From assembly GCA_051001455.1 (NCBI GenBank), contig JBPCNH010000002.1:1-59218 (forward strand): a DNA stretch of 59,218 nt, read 5' to 3'. Of this stretch, positions 42,569-50,778 are shown piece by piece; the first letter of the stretch is position 1, and each line of letters begins with the position of its first letter. Made by a program: the position numbers and the translations under genes. Below the pieces are notes generated by a model. The model had not been told where the DNA came from, searched no databases, and saw only the letters and a list, made by a program, of their open reading frames with translations. This DNA is from JBPCNH01 sp051001455. GTDB lineage: Bacteria > Actinomycetota > CADDZG01 > WHSQ01.

Positions 42569-43638
42569 CCCCACACCTTGTTCATGAGCTCCGATAGATG
42601 AGGATCCAACGTATCGCGCCACGCGATCCAGTTGTGAGCGTCCCGGTTCTCGACGAGTCGGATGTCGTAACCCTGCCGGGACAGCGCCAGGCAGGTCGCG
42701 CGGTTGTTGGCGAGGTTCTCTTCGACGCGGCCACACGTCATCGTGACGGGTACGGGATGCGCCCATACCTCGGCGGTTAGAACTTCTCCCATGAACCGTG
42801 AGATGCGCCGGAAACGCTCGAACCCCGACTCCTGAGCGTCGTATCTCTGGCGGAAATAACTGCCGGACTGCAGGAACAGACCGCCGAAGGCGGCGGGGCT
42901 GCGACGGTGGATGTTGAGCATGGATAGACCACCCAGGCTTGCCCCCATCCCGATCCGCATCTTGCGGCCGTGTGGTGTGGGTGCATCCGCAAGGATCGCC
43001 GGGAGGATGTCGTGGGCGAACGTTCTCGCGTAGGCGGCGGAGGCCGAATAGGTCTGGTTGCGGTCGTGCGGAGGGACCAGGGCGGCGCGTGCCCGCGGCA
43101 CGCGGCCTTCCGAGATGGCTGCCGCGAGGAAGGTGGTCAGGCTCGAGTAGCGATCGTACTCGGGGCCGTCGTGCGCCACCAGCAGCGGGAGAGGCTCATC
43201 TGTCTCTGAACCAGGTGGGGACCACAGCTCTACCTCTAGACGGGTTCGGAGTGGCCGGCTGCGGACCGACAGGGTGCTTCTCGTGCCCGGTGGTGCTTCG
43301 GTTGTCAGCCATGCCGGTGGCTGGTAGCCGCCGAAGGTGATCACCGATTTGTCTCCGAACGGCCCCGGGGCCCGCTCGGGATTGTTCGGGTCCGTCACCA
43401 TCTCCTGCGAACGGTCGCGGAAGATCTCGATGAGGTATTCCATCCGGTCGGCCTCCGGGAGGGGGAATTCCGTGACCCATACGCCGTCCGCCCAATCGAA
43501 AGGCGGTCCCGACCGCGGGCGAACGATCTCCTGATAGAGCCTCACCGCTTTCAGCTCCTTATCGGGGTCACGCAGGCGGAATGTGATCGTCCCGTCCTCG
43601 ACCGAAGGCGCGAGGCCTTGCTGTTGCAACTCCGTCAC
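42565..43638 (-). CDS. Esterase/enterochelin esterase-like protein with N-terminal beta domain
   Basis: The 357-aa protein starts at GTG 43638, overlapping the permease stop (GTGA). Residues about 1-110 form a beta-sandwich like the N-terminus of Fes-type esterases (TITFRLRDPDKELKAVRLY). The hydrolase domain has LLVAHDGPEY, RIGMGASLGGLSML (Ser nucleophile) and RDAHNWIAWRD (His). Fes enzymes cleave ferric-siderophore esters, but no siderophore gene is nearby, so other ester substrates are equally likely. Confidence 0.85.
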   Translation of the reverse strand: MTELQQQGLAPSVEDGTITFRLRDPDKELKAVRLYQEIVRPRSGPPFDWADGVWVTEFPLPEADRMEYLIEIFRDRSQEMVTDPNNPERAPGPFGDKSVITFGGYQPPAWLTTEAPPGTRSTLSVRSRPLRTRLEVELWSPPGSETDEPLPLLVAHDGPEYDRYSSLTTFLAAAISEGRVPRARAALVPPHDRNQTYSASAAYARTFAHDILPAILADAPTPHGRKMRIGMGASLGGLSMLNIHRRSPAAFGGLFLQSGSYFRQRYDAQESGFERFRRISRFMGEVLTAEVWAHPVPVTMTCGRVEENLANNRATCLALSRQGYDIRLVENRDAHNWIAWRDTLDPHLSELMNKVWG

Positions 43639-44399
43639 CGCCGAGGTTCCCACGAGAAGCGTTTCACCGCTATGAGCAAGCCCAGCGCACCCCATATCCC
43701 CAACACCAGCAGCTTGGTCCCGCGGAACCCGCTGCCGTCCTCGAAGGGGTTGAAGGACGCGCTCATGGCTTCGAGGAAAGGCTGCGCTGGGAAGAATGCG
43801 GAGATCGTCTCCAAGACGGCCGGGACGGGGAAGAAATAACCCGAGACGAACAGCAGAGGGAGCACGGTGAAGTTGATGATGCCGGGCGCCGCATCGGCGT
43901 TAGGCACTACGGTGGTGACAGCGAGGGCAAGCGCCGAGAAGGTCGCTGCTCCCAGCAGGAATGTCAGTACGAAAGCAGGCAGAGTGGTCGATGGAACGGT
44001 CACGTCGTAGAAAATGGCTCCGAAGAGCACCACTATGACGGTCAGAAGCGCCGCGATCAGTGCAGCATGACCAACGCGGGCCGACAGGTAAGCGACCGCC
44101 GGTAACGGCGTGCCTCGGATCCTTTTCAAGCTCCCTCGGTCGCGCGCTAATGACATCGTCATTGCGAGGTTGGTGTAGCACGCCGAGATGATCGCGAACG
44201 CAGCGATCGCGGGAACGTAGAAGGTCGCCCCCGTGACCCGTTTGCCGAATTGCTCGATCGAGTCGTTGCCGAAGGTGGTCGTGAAGATGACGAGGAAGAA
44301 GAGCGGGAAGACGAACGTGAAGAAAGCCGCCGCCGGATTCCTCCAGAAGGACCGGTTCTCGTAAGAGATCTGTCTAAGGACGAGGCGTGCGGTCGTCAT
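43635..44399 (-). CDS. ABC-2 type transporter permease
   Basis: The 254-aa membrane protein (ATG 44399) has about six helices, starting after a cytoplasmic LVLRQISYENRSFWRNPAA and including FFTFVFPLFFLVIFTTTFG, and ends with WGALGLLIAVKRFSWEPRR. This is the DrrB/ABC-2 layout for export of drugs, lipids or polysaccharides. The start overlaps the ATPase stop, and its own stop overlaps the esterase GTG, so transporter and esterases are made together. Confidence 0.88.
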   Translation of the reverse strand: MTTARLVLRQISYENRSFWRNPAAAFFTFVFPLFFLVIFTTTFGNDSIEQFGKRVTGATFYVPAIAAFAIISACYTNLAMTMSLARDRGSLKRIRGTPLPAVAYLSARVGHAALIAALLTVIVVLFGAIFYDVTVPSTTLPAFVLTFLLGAATFSALALAVTTVVPNADAAPGIINFTVLPLLFVSGYFFPVPAVLETISAFFPAQPFLEAMSASFNPFEDGSGFRGTKLLVLGIWGALGLLIAVKRFSWEPRR

Positions 44400-45304
44400 T
44401 GCTGGTCCTCTGCCTTGCCCGTCAGGTGCAGGTAGACGTCTTCGAGTGTCGGGCGGCTTACCTGCAACGCGTCGAGAGCAATACCTTGATCGAGAGACCA
44501 CGAGGTCAGGATGTGAAGGACCCGCGTGGGTTCGTCGGTGGTTATCTGCCAACCGGTCTCGTGCCGTGTGGCCAACAGGGACAAGTCTTCCGGCAGGCTG
44601 TGCGCCGCCGGGATCGAGAAGACGATCCGGGTCGAACTCGGCCCGTCGTTCATCAAGGATGAGGGAGGGCCCTCGGCAACCAACCTGCCATCGGCGATGA
44701 TCCCGACCCTGTTCGCCAGGGCCTGCGCTTCTTCCATGTAGTGGGTCGTGAGGAAGACCGTCTTACCTAGTGATCGCAGATTGCGAACCATCTCCCAAGC
44801 CGCTCGGCGCGCCGAAGGGTCGAAGCCGGTCGTCGGTTCGTCCAGGAAAAGTAGGTCCGGGTCGCCGGCTAATCCGATGCCGACGTCGAGACGCCGTTGT
44901 TGCCCTCCCGAAAGTTTGTTGATCCGCGCGTCACGTTTGTCTTGCAGTCCGACGACCTCTATCACCTCGTCGACCGACCGCGGGGACGGGTAGTAGCCGC
45001 CGTACATCTCGATAGCCTCGCCCACCGTCAGGTAAGGCTCGACGGCGGTTTCTTGCAGAACTATCCCGATGCGCCTACGGAAAGCGGCATCCCCGGAACC
45101 CGGGTCGAACCCGAGTACCGAGACAGAACCTGAATCTCTGCGGCGGTGGCCCTCCAGGATCTCCACGGTGGTCGTCTTTCCGGCCCCGTTCGGACCGAGC
45201 AGAGCGAACACCTCGCCCCGTTCCACGGTGAGGTCGAGACCCCTGACTGCTTCGGTGTCTCCATAGGACTTGCGGAGATCGTTGATCTCGATGGCCGCGG
45301 GCAT
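44396..45304 (-). CDS. ABC transporter ATP-binding protein
   Basis: This 302-aa ATPase of the DrrA type has LLGPNGAGKTTTVEIL (Walker A), KLSGGQQRRLDVGIGLA (signature), LLFLDEPTTGFDP (Walker B) and TTHYMEEA (H loop). The C-terminal 80 residues form the usual DrrA-like regulatory extension. It begins 24 bp from the divergent acyl-CoA dehydrogenase start, so the promoters overlap. It heads the operon of permease, two esterases and probably the ATP-grasp gene. Confidence 0.93.
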   Translation of the reverse strand: MPAAIEINDLRKSYGDTEAVRGLDLTVERGEVFALLGPNGAGKTTTVEILEGHRRRDSGSVSVLGFDPGSGDAAFRRRIGIVLQETAVEPYLTVGEAIEMYGGYYPSPRSVDEVIEVVGLQDKRDARINKLSGGQQRRLDVGIGLAGDPDLLFLDEPTTGFDPSARRAAWEMVRNLRSLGKTVFLTTHYMEEAQALANRVGIIADGRLVAEGPPSSLMNDGPSSTRIVFSIPAAHSLPEDLSLLATRHETGWQITTDEPTRVLHILTSWSLDQGIALDALQVSRPTLEDVYLHLTGKAEDQQ

Positions 45305-45328
45305 CGCAGGAGCATAAGCTTGTGGTGC

Positions 45329-46996
45329 ATGGCCAGATTTCTGCAGACACCACCTCGGTTACCGGACGCGTGGCTCGGTGACGTGATTCTGCGCGACGCC
45401 ATCGCAGCTTGTCTCGGAGAGTCCCGGATGGAGATCGCCGAGCCGCTGTTGGCTGAAGTCGGACGCGTGTCTACGGTTCACGAAACCTTGGCTCTGGCAC
45501 GGCGCGCCGAGCAAGAGCCTCCCGTCCTGACGCATTTCGGTGCGTGGGGAGAGCGGATAGACGAGATACGTGTCTCCTCCGCCTACGAAGAGCTGGGACG
45601 CATCGGGGTAGAGCATGGGGTGGCGAGCCTTCCCTACGAAAGCGAACCTTTCGAGGATGCCGCGCGCGTCGTGTGGGCTGCGGTCCTTACGATGTGGGGC
45701 CCGTCATCGGCTCTCTACTCCTGCCCGATCGCGATGACCGATGCCGCCGCTCGCACCTTGCTGCAGCACGGCGGGCCGGAAGACCTCGAGATCGTCGAGA
45801 GGCTGACGTCGAGGGATCCAGACCGTGCCTGGACCAGCGGGCAATGGATGACCGAGACGACCGGAGGCTCGGACGTGGGACGGACCGAGACCGTCGCACG
45901 CTGCGGACCGGACGGTATCTGGCGGCTTACGGGGCTCAAGTGGTTCACCAGCGCGACGACCTCAGAGATGGCTCTCACGCTCGCTCGTCCGGAAGGCGCG
46001 CCGGATGGTTCCCGCGGCCTCGGTCTCTTCAGGATCCACCGAAGGTTAGAGGATGGATCTCGCAACGCGATCCTCGTTCGACGTTTGAAGGACAAGTTGG
46101 GGACCCGGGCGCTCCCGACCGCAGAGCTCGAGTTGGAGGGTGCGATCGCCCACCCCGTCGGAGATCCTCGCGACGGTAAAGGCTTGAAGCGGATCGCCAC
46201 GATGCTCAACATCACCCGTCTGCATAACGCGCTCGGATCGGCCGGATCGATGGCCAGGGGGCTTGCGTTCGCGGAGGCTTATGCCTCGGTGCGGGAGGTC
46301 TTCGACAGGCCTCTGGCCGACCAGCCGGCCCACAAGGCCACCCTCAACGAGCTCCGGGCGAACTACGCAGCTGCACTCGCTCTCGCACTTCGCTGTGCCG
46401 AGCTCACGGGCCGTTCCGAGGCCGGGACCGCCTCGGACGACGAGTTAGCAGCCTTGCGAGGGCTGACGCCGGTTGCGAAGCTCGCAACCGCACGTTGGGC
46501 CGTGGCGGACGCCGCCGAGGCCATGGAGTCGGTAGGTGGGGTTGGCTATTGCGAGGACTCGGGTCTGCCGGCACTCGTGCGGAACACCCACGTTCTGCCT
46601 ATCTGGGAGGGCACGACCAACGTTCTAGCACTGGATCTCTTGCGCGCCGAGCTCCGTAGTGGTGCCGCGAGCGCCGTGATCGAAGATGCCCGGCGCGCCG
46701 CAGAGACGACCGATGTTCCCGAGCTTGCCGCCGCCGTTCGCTCGGCGTGCGACGAGCTGACGGCTTGGCTGAGTCAAGGAGCCGATCTCGAGGCTTCTGC
46801 TCGTCCCTTCGCTATGAGCGTCGCTCGCACCTACGCATGCGCTCGTCTGGCCGACCAGGCCGCCACCGGGCAGGGGGCTTCGTCGGCCCGGTTCCTCTTC
46901 GCTGCACGACGTCTCGTGTCGCGGGGACTCATAGGTGCACCGACCGCGCCGGACGATTGGCGAGATGCGACAGAGGGGTCGCCGATCGACAGGTAA
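45329..46996 (+). CDS. Acyl-CoA dehydrogenase, AidB-like
   Basis: The 555-aa flavoenzyme shows WMTETTGGSDVGRTETVA (substrate/FAD loop), LKWFTSATTSEMALTLARP, GLGLFRIH and, near 440-460, VGGVGYCEDSGLPALVR and WEGTTNVLALDLL. The long form with a C-terminal helical extension resembles AidB/isovaleryl-type members. ATG 45329 is the start; the frame stays open upstream but runs into the ABC transporter promoter. It would oxidise an acyl-CoA or have a DNA-repair-like role as in AidB; which one cannot be told. Confidence 0.88.
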   Translation: MARFLQTPPRLPDAWLGDVILRDAIAACLGESRMEIAEPLLAEVGRVSTVHETLALARRAEQEPPVLTHFGAWGERIDEIRVSSAYEELGRIGVEHGVASLPYESEPFEDAARVVWAAVLTMWGPSSALYSCPIAMTDAAARTLLQHGGPEDLEIVERLTSRDPDRAWTSGQWMTETTGGSDVGRTETVARCGPDGIWRLTGLKWFTSATTSEMALTLARPEGAPDGSRGLGLFRIHRRLEDGSRNAILVRRLKDKLGTRALPTAELELEGAIAHPVGDPRDGKGLKRIATMLNITRLHNALGSAGSMARGLAFAEAYASVREVFDRPLADQPAHKATLNELRANYAAALALALRCAELTGRSEAGTASDDELAALRGLTPVAKLATARWAVADAAEAMESVGGVGYCEDSGLPALVRNTHVLPIWEGTTNVLALDLLRAELRSGAASAVIEDARRAAETTDVPELAAAVRSACDELTAWLSQGADLEASARPFAMSVARTYACARLADQAATGQGASSARFLFAARRLVSRGLIGAPTAPDDWRDATEGSPIDR

Positions 46997-47014
46997 AGAG
47001 AGACGGCTCTCTTT
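46995..47014. terminator. Bidirectional terminator
   Basis: AAAGAGAG at 46995-47002 and CTCTCTTT at 47007-47014 form a perfect 8-bp stem with an ACGG loop between two convergent genes. It ends in T on each strand, as expected of a factor-independent terminator used in both directions. The first arm overlaps the dehydrogenase stop codon. Confidence 0.7.
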
Positions 47015-47027
47015 GAACTACCGCCCG

Positions 47028-47840
47028 TCAGGCCGACCCGGGAGAGGGTTCGAAAGAGGCGGGGTTCTCGAAGTACTCCTTCACGCTTCGTGAGAGTCGT
47101 GCGGCATGGAAACCGTCGATGTACCTGTGGTCCATAGTGGCGGTCAACGTGAGCATCGGGCGCGCCACGATGTCGTCATCTATCACCACGGGTTTCTTCG
47201 TCACCTCCCCGACCAACACCAGGAACGGGATCCGGTAGTAGTTCGCGAGCGGCGCATAGGCTCTCTGGACGCCAAACATCCCTACCGAGCTGATGATCGT
47301 GCTGCCGAAGGCTTGCCGGGGGAGCCCGTGCTTCTTCAGATCGAGATCCCGATCGGTCGTCAACCAAGAGGACATGCGGATCGAGGCCGGCAGCAGGCGA
47401 CGAGGCATGCTCCCGATGACCTTCTTCGTTTTACCGAGGTCCTCGTCTGAACCGCTGCGGATGCCGGCCGCCCGGCTTTGGAGCTCCGCGGCTATCTCGA
47501 TGGCGCTCTTCTTGTCGGCATCGGTCACCTTGACGCCCGAGAGCTCGGCTCCTTTCTCGGCCGAGACGATGAAGAAGACGTCAACGGTGTCTCGTGGGAT
47601 GAAGCGACCGCGGTACATGCGCACGTTCAGGTCGGGATGGTCGCCCAAGGCTTTCGCTATCGCCTTGCCGGCCATGGTGGTGACCGTGAGTCGTGATCCG
47701 GCAGCACGCGCCGTTCCGACGTAGTCGAGGATCTGAGTAGCATCGAGCTCGAGATCGCCGTATATCTGGGGATCGTTGGGGTGCCCCCAGGCAGCGGCGG
47801 CGATCTTTCGCCATCCTTTGATCTTGCGTCCTTCGCTCAT
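47028..47840 (-). CDS. 2-oxoacid dehydrogenase E2-type acyltransferase domain protein
   Basis: The 270-aa protein is the catalytic domain of dihydrolipoyl acyltransferases, without lipoyl or peripheral-binding domains. The active-site stretch is TATMDHRYIDGFHAARLS (HxxxDG), and IISSVGMFGVQRAYAPL matches the substrate channel. Without a lipoyl domain it may serve as an acyltransferase on other carriers or CoA. It is the only gene of this type in the window; no E1 or E3 is adjacent. Confidence 0.82.
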   Translation of the reverse strand: MSEGRKIKGWRKIAAAAWGHPNDPQIYGDLELDATQILDYVGTARAAGSRLTVTTMAGKAIAKALGDHPDLNVRMYRGRFIPRDTVDVFFIVSAEKGAELSGVKVTDADKKSAIEIAAELQSRAAGIRSGSDEDLGKTKKVIGSMPRRLLPASIRMSSWLTTDRDLDLKKHGLPRQAFGSTIISSVGMFGVQRAYAPLANYYRIPFLVLVGEVTKKPVVIDDDIVARPMLTLTATMDHRYIDGFHAARLSRSVKEYFENPASFEPSPGSA

Positions 47841-47883
47841 GGCCGATGCCTCTCGCGATCCCTTGATGGTCCGGAGATGTGAC

Positions 47884-48234
47884 TCATGCGGAGTTGTCAG
47901 GAAGCGGATGGGTGTAGAGGTCGAAGGCCATCCACAGTGTCTTCGAGTGCGGATAGAAGATGACCGGGAGCAGGCCGTTCGTGACGAGGGCCACTATGAG
48001 AACCGGTGTCCAAGCGACGTCGGGAAGCGTAGCGATCAGAACGCCTACGAAGAGGACGAAGAACCAGATCTCGCAGGCGGCGATATTGATGATCATCGCC
48101 CCCGTCCAATACCCCTCTTCCCGCTCGAAGCGATAGCTGCAGACATCGCAGCGGTCCTTCATCGTGAAGAACCCGTCGAAAGCCTTTCCCCGGCCGCAGT
48201 GAGGACATCGTTTGCGTAGCCCGCGAGCGAGCAT
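47884..48234 (-). CDS. DUF983 family membrane protein
   Basis: The 116-aa protein has an N-terminal zinc-like motif, RCPHCGRG and CDVCSYRFEREEGYWTGA, followed by two or three membrane helices (WFFVLFVGVLIATL and WTPVLIVALVTNGLLPVIF). This matches DUF983, a family of small zinc-finger membrane proteins of unknown function often near cytochrome oxidase or redox genes. It lies 20 bp downstream of the sigma factor gene in the same direction. Confidence 0.85.
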   Translation of the reverse strand: MLARGLRKRCPHCGRGKAFDGFFTMKDRCDVCSYRFEREEGYWTGAMIINIAACEIWFFVLFVGVLIATLPDVAWTPVLIVALVTNGLLPVIFYPHSKTLWMAFDLYTHPLPDNSA

Positions 48235-48254
48235 CTCGCCGATGGCGGGTCGTC

Positions 48255-49280
48255 TCAGAGAGATATCTCTATTTGTTCCACCACTTGTATCTCCGGGGGC
48301 TCCACTAGCGCGACGGCCGTGATCGGGGAGCCGGTAGGTACTTGCTCGCGCGGATCTCCACCACCACCGCCACTTCCTGGGTCGACCCCTACGACGACTC
48401 CGGTCGGGATCGCTTCGACGGGGACTTCCTCAGGCGGGGTCAGCAAGTTGCCCTCGGCCTCGGGCCCGCTCTCCTTCACGGACCCCTTCTTTTTGGATGA
48501 CGGTTTGTCTGCCCGGTGATCGGCCGAGGTCGAAGCCGCGAGTTGTTCGCCCCGGCTCGGAAGCTCAGTCGCCCATTCACTCATATCCACCGCGTCCTCG
48601 ATGGCGCCCGGGTGGGAGGTCCCGCCGCTTGGAGGCATGACCCCTGCCTCCGCTGGAGCCGGCATCGTTACCGAGAGGGCGGATCCTGCTCCGACGATCA
48701 GGCACAAGACACAACCAAGGGCGGGGACTATCTCGTCACGGACCCCTATCAGCCCGTGCACCACGTCCCACACCTTCTTCGACCGAAGTATGACGACCGC
48801 AGAGATCTTCTCTACGGCTGCATTTAGTTTGCGACGGGCACGCATGCGCATCATCTTCGTCGCTGCTCCTGGATCTGGCTCTTGGAGGGGGTGCTCGCCC
48901 ACCTCTTGCAGCAACACCGACCGGTGGGCCTCGCTCAGTTCGCCCAGGGCCTTCCGCACGCGCTCGATCTCGATCCGTGCGAGCCCAGCTTCCTCGATAT
49001 CAGTCTGAGCAGGCACGTCCGGCATCTCGGAGACATTCTCGGGACGCGTTGCGCGACGCCGGTATTCGTCCCGCAGGAGGTTGAGCAAGATCGTTTTCGT
49101 GAACATCCAAGTTCGTTCTTTATCGACCGTCGTCCACGTCCCGACCAAACGCAAGGCGACTTCTTGCAGGAGGTCGTCTTGTTGCGAGAGCGGAACCCGC
49201 CTGTGGAACAGAACGAGTTTCAACCGACGCTCTAGGGCCGGCCAGTCAGCCTCGAATCGACGCTTGAGTTCCGGTGTCAT
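48255..49280 (-). CDS. ECF-like sigma factor fused to a membrane helix and outer domain
   Basis: This 341-aa protein has sigma region 2 near 30-80 (LSQQDDLLQEVALRLVGTW, FTKTILLNLLRDEYRRR) and a region 4-like part near 105-150 (ALGELSEAHRSVLLQEVGE). A membrane helix follows at about 185-205 (VPALGCVLCLIVGAGSALSV). The last 130 residues, Ser/Pro/Gly-rich with a Lys patch, would be outside. This architecture suggests a membrane-held sigma factor that is released or gated by an external signal. Region 4 lacks an obvious canonical HTH, so promoter binding is uncertain. Confidence 0.75.
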   Translation of the reverse strand: MTPELKRRFEADWPALERRLKLVLFHRRVPLSQQDDLLQEVALRLVGTWTTVDKERTWMFTKTILLNLLRDEYRRRATRPENVSEMPDVPAQTDIEEAGLARIEIERVRKALGELSEAHRSVLLQEVGEHPLQEPDPGAATKMMRMRARRKLNAAVEKISAVVILRSKKVWDVVHGLIGVRDEIVPALGCVLCLIVGAGSALSVTMPAPAEAGVMPPSGGTSHPGAIEDAVDMSEWATELPSRGEQLAASTSADHRADKPSSKKKGSVKESGPEAEGNLLTPPEEVPVEAIPTGVVVGVDPGSGGGGGDPREQVPTGSPITAVALVEPPEIQVVEQIEISL

Positions 49281-49291
49281 TCCGGTACACC

Positions 49292-49343
49292 CCCGGTTCG
49301 TCCAGTGGTAGTGGAGCTTACCAAGCCCACCAGACGAACCGGG
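49292..49343 (-). promoter_or_regulatory. Long inverted repeat ahead of the membrane sigma factor gene
   Basis: CCCGGTTCGTC at 49292-49302 and GACGAACCGGG at 49333-49343 form a perfect 11-bp inverted repeat with a 30-nt loop; partial further pairing (TGG/CCA) extends it. On the coding strand the second arm ends beside the GGGGGTG ribosome binding site before the ATG at 49280. It could end the beta-helix transcript, act as an operator, or control translation of the sigma gene. Confidence 0.6.
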
Positions 49344-49355
49344 ACAAACTGTCTC

Positions 49356-50669
49356 TTAACTTTCGTGGGGGGCGTTCGACACGGTCTGGTCGTACATGAC
49401 CGCTTGACCCACGTTCTCGGTGGAGAGGGCTTTGATCCACCAGTGCACGGTCTCGCTGAAGCGCGCCCCCTTGATGCCGACGGGGAAGTCCCGGACCAAG
49501 TTGTTGGCCAGTGTCACTCGACCTTCGTCGAAATCGGTGAGGTTGATCCCGGCCTCATGTCCACGCAGCATGTTTTCCGCCACGATGCGGTCCGGGCCGT
49601 CGCCGGCGATCTCGTTGGCCTCTATCGTGAGGTCGAAGGCTTGAGCCCTGCGGACATCGATGCCGTGCAACGCTCCCGCCGGAGAGTCCTCGGTGTCGTC
49701 ACGGGCGACTGTGATCTTGTTGCCTTTGATCTGGATCCGACCTTCTGCGTAACCGGTGTGGCGCTCGTCTTTGGCGTTGAAGACGTCCACGAGGAGCCCG
49801 GCTCCGACGAGCTCGTTGTTGTTGATCCGCACGACCGTGTGGTGGATGTGCGGCTTCTCCAGCTCGGGATTCGTCTCGGATGCATTGGTACGGTCGTCCG
49901 GAGCGTGGGCGGTGTCGTGCCACCTCAGCGCGTACCGTCCCGGCGCGTAGATCGTGTTGCCGACGATGCTGACCTCGTGGTAGCGCTGCGTGTGGTCTAC
50001 GCCGTCACCGGGCATGCCGTGTGAATGACCTTCGGTGGCGTGATGGTGACTGTCCTCGCCGAACCCTGAGCCGTGATGGTGTCCATGAAGCTTGACATCG
50101 ACATAGCCGTAGATCGTGTTGTTGCGGAACTTCGCTCCGTTGAAGCCGTCGAAGTTGACGGCTCGAGAATGGAAGTACGGTAACGACATAGCGCCGCTCA
50201 GACCGACCACGTTGTCCTCGAAGACGCCATCCCAGTGCCGCAGTTGGCCTACGAAGTTGATGGTGTTACGGGCTATCAGCCCGCTCGTGCGGTCGCCGGT
50301 GCGCTTCACGTTCTGGTTCACGCGCAGGTCGCCGATCTTGTTATCGACAACCTCCACCCGGTCTCCGTTCCAATCGAGGACCAAGCGATTTCTGATCTCG
50401 TTGTCGCGGATCACCACGTATGCGTCGGTGTCCTTGATGACGATGGAGTTGAGCGACCAGTTCGAGATGACATAGGGATCCTGTTCCGTGCCGGTGCCGC
50501 TTCGCACTCCCTGTGCAGGCGAGAAGGCGCCATCGCCCTGGATGAGGACGTTGCCGCGAGTCTCCTTCTCCTCTCCTGCACCCGCCGGCGACGCGAGCGT
50601 GAGACTCGCGGTCAGGGCAAGCAGCAGAAGTACAGGGATGACGCGCCTCTGCGAACCGACAGATCTCAT
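49356..50669 (-). CDS. Secreted right-handed parallel beta-helix protein
   Basis: The 437-aa protein has a signal peptide (MRSVGSQRRVIPVLLLLALT, cleavage near SPAGAG) and an N-rich repeating body with coils such as VVIRDNEIRNRLVLDW, VEVVDNKIGDLRV and GLIARNTINFVG, typical of NosD/PbH1 beta-helix repeats. A His-rich loop (HGHHHGSGFGEDSHHHA) around residues 203-220 could bind metal. The ATG at 50669 follows AGGAGG with good spacing. Probably a surface or wall polysaccharide-binding protein or lyase; no catalytic triad was seen. Confidence 0.75.
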   Translation of the reverse strand: MRSVGSQRRVIPVLLLLALTASLTLASPAGAGEEKETRGNVLIQGDGAFSPAQGVRSGTGTEQDPYVISNWSLNSIVIKDTDAYVVIRDNEIRNRLVLDWNGDRVEVVDNKIGDLRVNQNVKRTGDRTSGLIARNTINFVGQLRHWDGVFEDNVVGLSGAMSLPYFHSRAVNFDGFNGAKFRNNTIYGYVDVKLHGHHHGSGFGEDSHHHATEGHSHGMPGDGVDHTQRYHEVSIVGNTIYAPGRYALRWHDTAHAPDDRTNASETNPELEKPHIHHTVVRINNNELVGAGLLVDVFNAKDERHTGYAEGRIQIKGNKITVARDDTEDSPAGALHGIDVRRAQAFDLTIEANEIAGDGPDRIVAENMLRGHEAGINLTDFDEGRVTLANNLVRDFPVGIKGARFSETVHWWIKALSTENVGQAVMYDQTVSNAPHES

Positions 50670-50778
50670 CTTCGGTGGCCTCCTATTTCCCCCCCACGAG
50701 GGACTCTTCCCCAAGCTTTCCGTACAAATAGGTACGAATCACCCTAGCTTCGGTAACCGCCGGCTGCACGGGAGACGA

